From CAZYBG01 sp964645155 (GTDB lineage Bacteria > Pseudomonadota > Alphaproteobacteria > Rhodobacterales > Rhodobacteraceae), in assembly GCA_964645155.1 (NCBI GenBank), contig CAZYBG010000001.1:37403-101402 (forward strand): a stretch of DNA of 64,000 nucleotides. Reading direction: 5' to 3'. Under the pieces are notes generated by a model. It was not told where the DNA came from and made no database searches. It saw only the letters and a program-made list of their open reading frames with translations. Below, one piece after another: positions 35,189 through 43,056 of the stretch. The position numbers were made by a program, and so were the translations under genes. The first letter of the stretch is position 1, and the number at the start of each line of letters is the position of its first letter.

Positions 35189-36316
35189 TCACTCATAGGG
35201 ATCGGCCGCATCGCGCAGGCCGTCACCGAAGAAGTTGAGCGCAAGCACCGTCACCACCACCGCGACCCCCGGCGCGAACAGCCACGGCGCGGTGGCGATG
35301 CTGCGGATGTTCTGCGCCTCCTGCATCAGAACGCCCCAACTGACGACCGGCGGCCGGAGCCCGATGCCGAGGAACGACAGCGAGGTTTCGGCGAGGATCA
35401 TGGTGGGGATGGCCAAGGTCAGCGTCGCGATGATGTGCGACGAGAAGGACGGCACCATGTGGCGCAGGATCGTGCGCATCTCGGAACAGCCGTCAAGCCG
35501 GGCCGAGGTCACGAAATCCTCGGACTTGAGCGCGAGGAACCTGCCCCTGACCTCGCGCGCGAGGCCGGTCCAGCCGATCAGGCTGAGGATGACGGTGACC
35601 ATGAAATAGACCGTGATCGGCGACCACCATGCCGGGATCGCCGCGGCGAGGCCCATCCAGAGCGGGATCGTCGGGATCGACTTCAGGAACTCGATGGTGC
35701 GCTGGACGATGTTGTCGACCCAGCCGCCGAAGAAGCCCGAGATGCCGCCGAGGATGATGCCGAGGACAAGGCTGATGCCGACGCCGACAAGCCCCACCGT
35801 CATCGACACGCGGCTGCCGTGGATCACGCGGGAATAGACATCGCGGCCGAGGCGGTCGGCGCCGAGCAGGTAGAAGGGCTGCGACGGGTCGGATGGGCCG
35901 AAGAACACCCGGTTCATCGGCACCACGCCCCAAAGGCGATAGGGCGCTGGCGCCGGCGCGAAGAACCGCAGGTCGATGCGCGCGGCCTCGTCCGGGACGA
36001 AGGACTTCTGCAGGGTCAGCGCGTTGGTCTCGACCGCCCAGTCGTAGGTATGAAAGCCGAAGGTGCGGCCGCCCTCGGCATCGCGGCCGAAAAAGCTGAC
36101 GGCCATCGGCGGCGCATAGGCGTAGGTCGAGGAGTAGCCGTTCGGGTCCTTCGGCGCGACGAAGGGCGCAAAGAGCGCGACGAGGTAGATCAGAAGCACG
36201 ATCACCCCCGACCAGAGCGCGAGCTTGTGGCGGCGGAACTTCCACCACATCAGCGTCCATTGGCCGGCGACATCGACGCGGGTCTCGGCGACAGGGGGAA
36301 GGCTGGCATCGGTCAT
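35189..36316 (-). CDS. ABC transporter permease (DppC/OppC type)
   Basis: A 375-residue membrane protein. The first helix (LALWSGVIVLLIYLVALFAPF) is followed by a long periplasmic insertion of about 100 residues (GYSSTYAYAPP to FYLLGADRLGRDVYSR). The BPD_transp_1 core follows, with the EAA-type loop VTSARLDGCSEMRTILRHMV. The large insertion resembles the form linked to oligosaccharide-type members of this family rather than dipeptide importers. Confidence 0.92.
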   Translation of the reverse strand: MTDASLPPVAETRVDVAGQWTLMWWKFRRHKLALWSGVIVLLIYLVALFAPFVAPKDPNGYSSTYAYAPPMAVSFFGRDAEGGRTFGFHTYDWAVETNALTLQKSFVPDEAARIDLRFFAPAPAPYRLWGVVPMNRVFFGPSDPSQPFYLLGADRLGRDVYSRVIHGSRVSMTVGLVGVGISLVLGIILGGISGFFGGWVDNIVQRTIEFLKSIPTIPLWMGLAAAIPAWWSPITVYFMVTVILSLIGWTGLAREVRGRFLALKSEDFVTSARLDGCSEMRTILRHMVPSFSSHIIATLTLAIPTMILAETSLSFLGIGLRPPVVSWGVLMQEAQNIRSIATAPWLFAPGVAVVVTVLALNFFGDGLRDAADPYE

Positions 36317-36329
36317 CGCGCGTCCCTCC

Positions 36330-37322
36330 TCACATCAGCCCGTGGCGGACCCGCGGGTCCAGCCAGGCAAGCAGCAGATCCGACAGGAGCGTGCCGATCA
36401 CGGTCAAGACCGACAGCATGAAGATGAACGACCCCGCGAGGTACATGTCCTGCGCCAGCAGCGCCTCGAGGAGCAGCGGGCCGGTGGTGGGCAGGCTGAG
36501 GACGATGGCGGTGATCGTCGCGCCCGACACGAGGTCGGGCAGTTCCCATCCCAGCCGCGAGACGAAGGGATTGAGCGCCACGCGCAGCGGATATTTCACG
36601 GTGGCCCGCGTTTCCGTCAGTCCGCGCGCCCGGGCGGCCTCGACGTAGGGCCGCGGCAGCTCGTCCAGCATGTTGGCGCGCACGATGCGGATCAGGCTTG
36701 CCGTGCCCGCAGTGCCGATCACGACGACCGGAATCCAGATCCGGCTCATCATGTCCCAGACCTTGGCCCAGGACCACGGGGCATCGGCGTACTGCGCGCT
36801 GAAAAGACCGCCCGCCGAGGTGCCGAAGACGGTGAACGAGACATACATCAGGATCAGCGCGATCAGGAAGTTCGGCGTGGCGAGGCCGAGAAAGCCGATG
36901 AAGGTCATCACGTAGTCGCCCACGGAATACTTCCGCATCGCCGAGTAGACGCCGATCGGGAACGAGACGACCCAGACGAAGATCATCGACGAGAAGGCCA
37001 GAACGAAGGTCAGGCCCAGCCGCTCCCACAGAAGGTCATCGACCGGGCGGTTGTAGATGAAGCTCTGGCCGAAATCTCCGCGCAGGATGATCCCCGATAT
37101 CCATTTCCAGTATTGCACGATCATCGGCTGATCGAGGCCATAGCGTTCGCGCAGGAAATCAAGTTGTGACTGCTCCACGCTCTCTCCGGTGGATCGCATG
37201 GCCGCCATCACGGCGGTCAGGTAGTCGCCGGGCGGCAGCTGGATGATGGCGAAAGACAGGACCGAGGCGCCGAAGAGGATCGGTATCGCCCAGAGGATCC
37301 TGTTGAAAATGTAGCCGCCCAT
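36330..37322 (-). CDS. ABC transporter permease (DppB/OppB type)
   Basis: A 330-residue membrane protein with about six helices. N-terminus MGGYIFNRILWAIPILFGAS; DFGQSFIYNRPVDDLLWERL before the core; EAA-type loop YVEAARARGLTETRATVKYP. It pairs with the DppC-type permease 13 bases downstream. Confidence 0.93.
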   Translation of the reverse strand: MGGYIFNRILWAIPILFGASVLSFAIIQLPPGDYLTAVMAAMRSTGESVEQSQLDFLRERYGLDQPMIVQYWKWISGIILRGDFGQSFIYNRPVDDLLWERLGLTFVLAFSSMIFVWVVSFPIGVYSAMRKYSVGDYVMTFIGFLGLATPNFLIALILMYVSFTVFGTSAGGLFSAQYADAPWSWAKVWDMMSRIWIPVVVIGTAGTASLIRIVRANMLDELPRPYVEAARARGLTETRATVKYPLRVALNPFVSRLGWELPDLVSGATITAIVLSLPTTGPLLLEALLAQDMYLAGSFIFMLSVLTVIGTLLSDLLLAWLDPRVRHGLM

Positions 37323-37385
37323 GGCGTCGTCCCTCGTCGGGGGAAAGGGCCCGGGCGGGCAGGCCGCCCGGGCTAGTCGGGGAGG

Positions 37386-39323
37386 TTACGGTTGATAGGG
37401 CTCCAGGTCGCGCGGCTCGCCGTAGTAGAAGGTGAAGATGTTCACCGGCGCCGGATCGGGATAGGCGAACGATCCGGGGAAATACGTCGGCACGTTGTAG
37501 AGCCGCTTGCTGGTGATCCCGTAGGCGATCTCCGGAAGCGCGATGCCGATTACCCAGAACTCGTCCTTCGAGATAGCGAGCAGCTCGCGCATCAGCTCTT
37601 CGCGCCGCGCGGCATCGGGTTCGGCCTGGACCTGATCGTATAGTTCCATCTGCCGGCGCGCTGCCTCGGGCGGCTCCTCGCCCCTGGCACCTTCGGAGAC
37701 GTACCAGTCCGACCACAGGCCCGCGAACGAGCTTTCGAAGTTGTAGGGGAAGTACCAGCGCGGATCGAGTTCGATGCCAAGGCCGCCATCACCGTCCCAC
37801 ATCCCGGCATCAAGCTCGTTGCCGCTGAGTTTGGTCTCGTAGAGCGAGCGTTCGATCTCGCGCACCTCGAGGTTGATGCCGATGGTCGCAAGCTGCCGTT
37901 CCAGAAGCGGGCCGACATCGAGGAACTCCTTGCCCGACGCCATCTCGAGCACGATGCGGATCGGGTTGCCATCAGGACCCAGCCGGGTGCCGGCCGCGTC
38001 GCGTTCGGTGAAGCCCAGACCATCGAGGATGGTATTCGCCTGGTCGGGGTCATGCTCGGTATACTGCTTGGCGAAGGCTTCGTCGTAGTAGTTGCTTTCA
38101 GGGCGCGGGGCGGCCTGATAGGGCTCGCCAAGGCCCGCATAGACGGTGTCGATGATCTCTTGCCGGTTGATCGCGTGGCTCAAGGCCACCCGGAAATCCC
38201 TGTTGCGGTAAAGCTCGCGCTTGACCGGGTCGGGATGCGTCATGTTCAGGAAAAAGACGCCGTTGTTCATGTTGGCGTTGATCCGGGCGTGGAAGTTGTA
38301 GCCGGCCTTTTCGGCGTTTTCGAACAGGATCGGGCGTTCCTTTGTGCCGTTGAGCCGCCGCCACTGGAAGTCGATCTCGCCCGAGATCGCCTTGAGCAGC
38401 GTCACCTCGCGGTCCTGCGTGACCTGGAACCTGACCTCGTCGATGTAGGGCAGCTGGTTCCCCTCGGGATCCACCTTCCAGTAGTACGGATTGCGCTCGA
38501 AGCTGACCACGGCCGACGAGCCGTCATAGGCGGTCACCTGCGTCCACGGGAACAGCGTCGGGATCTCGACATTGCCCCAGCCGAACGAGGGCGAGATATC
38601 CGAGACCTTCTGGTTGAAGAGGTCAATCCAGGTATCGACCCCGGCCTCGGCGACCCGGGCGTCGATATCCTCGGCATAGGTCTTGTGAAACGGCTTGAGG
38701 TAATGCGCCGGATAGCGCGTGAACATGTCCGCGTTGCCGTGCGCGAGGTTGTCGAGAAGCAGGCCCTTCGGCTCGGTGAAGACCAGCCTGAAGCGCTGCG
38801 CGTCCAAGATTTCCAGCGTCGGCGGCACGTCGCCGTCCATCAGGAACGTGGGCGGCGAGGCTAGCTCGGGGTTGGTCAGCACGTCGTTCCAGGCAAACGC
38901 GATGTCCTCGGTGTCGAACGGCTCGCCGTCCGACCAGCGGATGCCCTCGCGCAGGGTGAAGGTGTACTCCCGCCCGTCCTCGCTGATCTCCCAGCTTTCG
39001 GCGACATTGGGGATCACCTCGGTCCATTCCGGGTCCCACCGCACGAGGTTCTCGTAGCCCACCGTGCGGGTCAGCCACACCTTGTCGCCCGACCCGGTCA
39101 GCACGCCGTTCAGGGTACCGCCATAGGTGCCGATGCCCTCCAGCGGCTCCACGACCAGCGGCGTCGCGGGCAGCCGTTCCTCGACCGGTGGCAGTTCGCC
39201 CGCGGCGACCCTTTCGGCCAGCTGAGGCGCCTCGGCATACTCCGCCCAGGCGAGCGACGTAGTGAATGCGAGTACCGCTGCGGCCGAAACCGGGCCGCGC
39301 ATCCACGCTGAGAGATGGATCAT
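37386..39323 (-). CDS. ABC transporter substrate-binding protein (SBP_bac_5, large form)
   Basis: A 645-residue exported protein starting at the ATG at 39323 with GGAGGA upstream; signal peptide about 1-27 (FTTSLAWA-E). Family-5 features: VAESWEISEDGREYTFTLRE, GIRWSDGEPFDTEDIAFAW, FRVALSHAINRQEIIDTVY. At 645 residues it is larger than standard peptide-binding members and resembles those used for oligosaccharides. With lyase, hydrolase and Kdu genes in the same operon, unsaturated or uronate-containing oligosaccharides are the likely ligand (inference). Confidence 0.92.
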   Translation of the reverse strand: MIHLSAWMRGPVSAAAVLAFTTSLAWAEYAEAPQLAERVAAGELPPVEERLPATPLVVEPLEGIGTYGGTLNGVLTGSGDKVWLTRTVGYENLVRWDPEWTEVIPNVAESWEISEDGREYTFTLREGIRWSDGEPFDTEDIAFAWNDVLTNPELASPPTFLMDGDVPPTLEILDAQRFRLVFTEPKGLLLDNLAHGNADMFTRYPAHYLKPFHKTYAEDIDARVAEAGVDTWIDLFNQKVSDISPSFGWGNVEIPTLFPWTQVTAYDGSSAVVSFERNPYYWKVDPEGNQLPYIDEVRFQVTQDREVTLLKAISGEIDFQWRRLNGTKERPILFENAEKAGYNFHARINANMNNGVFFLNMTHPDPVKRELYRNRDFRVALSHAINRQEIIDTVYAGLGEPYQAAPRPESNYYDEAFAKQYTEHDPDQANTILDGLGFTERDAAGTRLGPDGNPIRIVLEMASGKEFLDVGPLLERQLATIGINLEVREIERSLYETKLSGNELDAGMWDGDGGLGIELDPRWYFPYNFESSFAGLWSDWYVSEGARGEEPPEAARRQMELYDQVQAEPDAARREELMRELLAISKDEFWVIGIALPEIAYGITSKRLYNVPTYFPGSFAYPDPAPVNIFTFYYGEPRDLEPYQP

Positions 39324-39387
39324 GTCTTCCTCCCTGTCATGGCCGTGCAGCTTGCGCGGCCGCTCCCTTCGGCTTTCGCGGCCCTTG

Positions 39388-40143
39388 TCAGCGGGCCATC
39401 CAGCCACCGTCCACGGCGATGATCTGGCCGTTGACGTATCCTGCCGCCGGCGAGGCCAGAAAGACGGCCACGCCGGCGATGTCCTGCGGCCTGCCCCAAC
39501 GCCCGGCCGGGATCCTCTCCAGGATCTGGCGGCTGCGGTCCGCGTCGGCCCGCAGCGCTTCGGTGTTGGCGGTCTCGATGTAGCCCGGCGCGATGGCGTT
39601 CACGTTCACGCCCGACCGCGCCCATTCGTTCGCCAGCGCCTTCGTCAGGCCCGCGACGCCGTGCTTGGCCGCGGCATAGGCTGGCACGCGGATGCCGCCC
39701 TGAAAGCTCAGAAGCGACGCGATGCTGACGATCGCGCCGGCGCCACGCGCGACCATCCGGCGCCCGGCCGCTTGGCTCAGCTTCCAAACTGCCGAGAGGT
39801 TGAGGCCGATGACTTCGTTCCAGTCCGCCTCGGACTGGTCGGTCGCGTCGGCCCTGCGGATAATGCCCGCGTTGTTCACCAGGATCGACAGCGCGCCCAG
39901 TTCAGCTTCCACGCGCTCCACCAGCCCCTCCGCAGCCGCCGCGTCCACAGCGCCTAGGTCGATGGGCAGCGCGACGGCGCGGCGGCCTGCCGCCTTGATG
40001 GTCCGTAAAACATCTTCGGCCGGGCTGGCATTGACCGTCACGGCAACGTCGGCGCCCGCCTCGGCCAGCGCGCCGGCGATCGCGGCGCCGATCCCTGTCG
40101 CGCCGCCCGTCACCAGAGCCACCCGCCCGGCCAGCACATCCAT
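39388..40143 (-). CDS. kduD: 2-dehydro-3-deoxy-D-gluconate 5-dehydrogenase (SDR)
   Basis: A 251-residue short-chain dehydrogenase of KduD type: ALVTGGATGIGAAIAGAL (NAD loop), ILVNNAGIIRRADATD, SIASLLSFQGGIRVPAY, YAAAKHGVAGLTKALANEW (Tyr-x-x-x-Lys), APGYIETANTEALR and IPAGRWGRPQDI. These last motifs are diagnostic for KduD, which reduces 2,5-diketo-3-deoxygluconate to KDG. The start overlaps the KduI-like stop by one base (TAATG). Confidence 0.93.
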   Translation of the reverse strand: MDVLAGRVALVTGGATGIGAAIAGALAEAGADVAVTVNASPAEDVLRTIKAAGRRAVALPIDLGAVDAAAAEGLVERVEAELGALSILVNNAGIIRRADATDQSEADWNEVIGLNLSAVWKLSQAAGRRMVARGAGAIVSIASLLSFQGGIRVPAYAAAKHGVAGLTKALANEWARSGVNVNAIAPGYIETANTEALRADADRSRQILERIPAGRWGRPQDIAGVAVFLASPAAGYVNGQIIAVDGGWMAR

Positions 40144-40946
40144 TACATCATGCCCACAGTCTTCTGCACCCAGCCGAGCCGCGGATCGAAGCTCGCGCCC
40201 TGCACCCGCCCGTTGCCCGCCAGCGCCCAGAGGTAGTAGCTCTGCGCCCCCGGTGCGCCGACATAGGTGTGGTAGCCGTGCGGCATCGCGATCAGCGTGT
40301 CGTCGGTGACGCGGTGGATGTCGTCGTAGCCGCGTTCCGGGCTGTAGTGCTGGATGATGCCGAAGCCGTCGGGCGAGGAGACGCGGAAGTAGTAGATCTC
40401 CTCGTGCACCTTCTCGCCGTCGGCTTCGACCTCGTGCTTGTGGGGCGGGTAGGTGGACCAGTTGCCTGACGGCGTGATCGTCTCGCCCACGATCAGACTC
40501 GCGGCCGGCAGGCCGTTCGGCTGGACGAGGATCTCGCGGAAGTGCCGGGTGAAATTCAGCGTGCCCCATGTGCCGGTCCTCACCTGGTCGGGCGCGATGA
40601 CGTAGGGCTCGGTGTCGAGATCGGACGGCGCGGTGGGCAGTGCGGCCTCCAGATCGGTCTCGGCGAGAACTCTGTAGCCCAGGCCGCGCGGCAGATAGAC
40701 GCTGTGGCCCAGCCCCGCGAAGACGTTCGCCCGACCGCCGACAGACCCAAGGTCGCGCCCACCGGCCTCCACCCGCGCGCGGCCGCCGAGCACTACCAAC
40801 AGTCCTTCCCGTGCGCCGTCCATGGCGCCCTCGAACCGCTCGCCGGCCGAAAGGCGCAGGACCGCAAAGCCCAGCCGCTCGCAGCTATCGTCGGGCGAGG
40901 CGACCAGACCGCGCCCGGCCGGCATGTGATGGAAGTGCCTTCCCAA
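40143..40946 (-). CDS. KduI/IolB-family 4-deoxy-5-hexosulose-uronate isomerase
   Basis: A 267-residue bicupin. The TTG at 40946 is preferred because GGGAGG lies six bases upstream; a further in-frame TTG at 40973 would sit inside the proposed -10. Metal motif PPHKHEVEADGEKVHEEIYYF and the later PHGYHTYVGAPGAQSYYLWALAG look more like IolB (5-deoxyglucuronate isomerase) than classical KduI, but both belong to one superfamily. Coupling to kduD and kdgF in the same operon argues for the KduI reaction (5-keto-4-deoxyuronate to 2,5-diketo-3-deoxygluconate). It is the first gene of the operon. Confidence 0.82.
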   Translation of the reverse strand: MGRHFHHMPAGRGLVASPDDSCERLGFAVLRLSAGERFEGAMDGAREGLLVVLGGRARVEAGGRDLGSVGGRANVFAGLGHSVYLPRGLGYRVLAETDLEAALPTAPSDLDTEPYVIAPDQVRTGTWGTLNFTRHFREILVQPNGLPAASLIVGETITPSGNWSTYPPHKHEVEADGEKVHEEIYYFRVSSPDGFGIIQHYSPERGYDDIHRVTDDTLIAMPHGYHTYVGAPGAQSYYLWALAGNGRVQGASFDPRLGWVQKTVGMM

Positions 40947-40965
40947 GACCAACCTCCCTTGTTGG

Positions 40966-41000
40966 TCGTGCAAATTATTGCGTCATTTTGCGAGCGTCAA
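40966..41000 (-). promoter_or_regulatory. Promoter and LacI-type operator of the oligouronide operon
   Basis: On the minus strand TTGACG (41000-40995), a 17-base spacer and TAATTT (40977-40972) form a good promoter about 26 bases before the start. The operator-like TGCAA-ATTA-TTGCG (40969-40982 on +) covers the -10. The same motif, as a perfect palindrome, lies before the adjacent lacI gene. Repressor bound here would block RNA polymerase. Confidence 0.7.
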
Positions 41001-41004
41001 GAAA

Positions 41005-42018
41005 TTACTTGCGATTGCGTGCGGCGCTTCCGGTCGGGGCCTCGACTGTCGACTTCCGCCGCACCAGTTCAGTCGCGATGATCTGGCGCATCGGCGGTTC
41101 GCCCGGATGGGCGAGGCGTGCCACAAGGCGGCGGAACGCCGCCGCGCCCAGGGCCTCGCGGTCGATCCGCATCGTCGTCAGCGGCGGCTGCGACAGCGCC
41201 GCGGTGGGAAGATCGTCGAAGCCCATGATCGAGACGTCGTCGGGCACCGAGAGGCCAAGCCGGCCGAGCGCCTGGATCACCCCCATCGCGGTGATGTCGT
41301 TCGAACAGACCAGCGCGGTGAAGCCGGTGTCGGCCCGCAGGGCCGCGAGCCGCTCGGCCCTGTCGCCGACGGGCATGTCCAGCGGCAGCAGCTCGGAGCG
41401 CGCGCCCGCCCCGATGACATGACGGTACCCGTCGAAGCGCTGCGCGATCGTGCCGCGTTCGGAGTGCGCGATGAACGCGATCCGGCGGTGGCCGAGCTCA
41501 TGGAGGTGGCGGCAAGCCTTTGCCCCGCCTCCGAAATTATCGGGCAGCACGGCGTCGAAGGTGTCGTCCTCACCCTCCGGCATTGAGTTCAACAGCACGA
41601 GCGGCATGTTGCGCCCGCGCGCGGCGGCCAGCGCATCGGCGGAATCAATCGAGAGCAGGATGACGCCGTCGAAGCCCGACAGGGCCGCCTCGATGTCGCC
41701 CCGGTCGCCGATCGGCAGGCAGGTCAGGCGGACGCCGGCAGACCGGGCCGCCTGCGTCACGCCGGCCAGAATGTCGGTGTGGAACTGCCCCGCCTGGGCC
41801 GAGAGCACCGACATCGGCGACAGGACCAGCACCGACGACGCACTCGCACGAACCGGCGCAGCACCCGCGACGGTCAGTCCGAGGCTGCCGGCGGCGCGCT
41901 GCACCTGTTCGCGCACCTCGGGGCTGATCCCCGGCATGTTGTTGAGCACCCGCGACACGGTCGAGACCGACACCCCGCTGGCCAAAGCAATGTCACTTTG
42001 CCTGATCTTCCGTGCCAT
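41005..42018 (-). CDS. LacI-family regulator of the oligouronide operon
   Basis: A 337-residue regulator from the ATG at 42018 with GGAG five bases upstream. HTH at about 5-25 (RQSDIALASGVSVSTVSRVL), hinge GISPEVREQVQRAAGSLGLT, then a periplasmic-binding-like effector domain (DILAGVTQAARSAGVRLTC, ALVCSNDITAMGVIQALG, SIMGFDDLPTAALSQPPLTT). It precedes the operon in the same direction, separated by a promoter, so it can autoregulate and control the operon. The inducer is probably a pathway intermediate such as KDG or a deoxy-uronate (inference). Confidence 0.92.
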   Translation of the reverse strand: MARKIRQSDIALASGVSVSTVSRVLNNMPGISPEVREQVQRAAGSLGLTVAGAAPVRASASSVLVLSPMSVLSAQAGQFHTDILAGVTQAARSAGVRLTCLPIGDRGDIEAALSGFDGVILLSIDSADALAAARGRNMPLVLLNSMPEGEDDTFDAVLPDNFGGGAKACRHLHELGHRRIAFIAHSERGTIAQRFDGYRHVIGAGARSELLPLDMPVGDRAERLAALRADTGFTALVCSNDITAMGVIQALGRLGLSVPDDVSIMGFDDLPTAALSQPPLTTMRIDREALGAAAFRRLVARLAHPGEPPMRQIIATELVRRKSTVEAPTGSAARNRK

Positions 42019-42055
42019 CGCTCTCCCCGCAGCTTTGCCGGCCCCCGCAAGATAA

Positions 42056-42069
42056 TGCAAGAATTTGCA
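42056..42069. promoter_or_regulatory. LacI autoregulatory operator
   Basis: TGCAA-GAAT-TTGCA is a perfect 14-bp palindrome 38 bases upstream of the lacI ATG. It matches the site over the operon promoter at 40969 in spacing and in nine of the ten half-site positions. Autoregulation by the LacI protein is the simplest reading. Confidence 0.65.
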
Positions 42070-42099
42070 AACCGAAAGTGAGCCGAGCGGGATTCGTCG

Positions 42100-42660
42100 G
42101 AGATCATGGCGAGGCGATGCGCTCGATCGGCGGGATTCAGTTCCGCTGCCGCCAATGGCGCGAGAAGTTCGGCGGGTTGAACACCGACCAGGTGAAGCGG
42201 CCGAAGAAACTCTCCAAGCAGAACGAGCGGCTCTCCAGGGCCGTCTCCGACCTCGCGCTCGAGAAGCTGGCCCTGCGCGAGGCCGCCTTGGGCACCGAAG
42301 GTGCGCGTCAGCAAAACGTCCGAGCCCCACCGACCCGCCGTGCCTGCATCAACCACGTCCGGCAGAGGGCCCGGGGGTCGGAACGACTCGCCTGGCACGT
42401 ACTCGGAAAGCATCGCTCGACCCAGCGGAAGGTGCCGCGCGGGCAGGCCGATGAGGATGCCCTGACCGCGGACGTCCTCGCGATCGCCTCGCAGTGCGGG
42501 CGCTACGGCTATCGGAGGCTGGACGTGTTGCCGCAGCGGGACGGCTGGCCCAGGTGAACCGCAACCGGGCCAACCGGCTCGACTGCGAGGAAGGTCTGTC
42601 GATCCGGACCCGGAGCCCCGGGCGTCGGCGGGCATGCCGCTATCGGTCGGGCCGGGCGGC
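42100..42660 (+). pseudogene. IS3-family transposase remnant (OrfA/OrfB, decayed)
   Basis: The frame from about 42111 gives FRCRQWREKFGGLNTDQVKR and SKQNERLSRAVSDLALEKL, the C-terminal OrfA leucine-zipper region of an IS3-family transposase. OrfB N-terminal sequence follows in the same frame (SERLAWHVLGKHRSTQRKVP, LTADVLAIASQCGRYGYRRL). After 42557 the homology moves to another frame (VNRNRANRLDCEEGLSIRTR). The DDE core is missing. OrfA and OrfB normally need a -1 frameshift, so their shared frame here also shows mutation. Confidence 0.8.
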
Positions 42661-42662
42661 CG

Positions 42663-43056
42663 CCGATCCTGGCGCATGGCGAGGTCGCGCCCTTTCGGTC
42701 GGACGACCACTTTTCGGTCGATGGCACGCTGGTCAAGGCTTGGGCCTCGATGAGGAGCTTCCAGCCGAAGGGCGGGCGCCATCCGACGACGGCCCCGGGC
42801 GGTTCGCCCGGACCGCACACTCCCGTCAGGCTCCCCCTCAGGCTCCCCCGAACCGGCCGAACCAGAGACCGACCCGATGCCCCGCCCAGCCGTCCGAGCC
42901 GCCATGCCCAGGTCGGTTTCCGAGGCGAGACGCGGTCCAACGCCACCCATGTTTCCGGCATCGACCCGGACGCGCGCCTTTGCAAGAAGCCTCCGGGAAC
43001 CCGAGCGATGCTGTGCCTTATCGGCCATGCGCTAATGGAGAACCATTTGGGCCCAA
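42663..43056 (+). pseudogene. IS5-type transposase internal fragment
   Basis: ILAHGEVAPFRSDDHFSVDG, TLVKAWASMRSFQPKG and later GFRGETRSNATH and DPDARLCKKPPGTRAMLCLI align with the middle of the transposase in the adjacent element. It keeps the FRGETRSN segment that the neighbour has lost, so it derives from a separate copy. It ends exactly at the inverted repeat of the next element, which therefore inserted into it. Confidence 0.8.
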
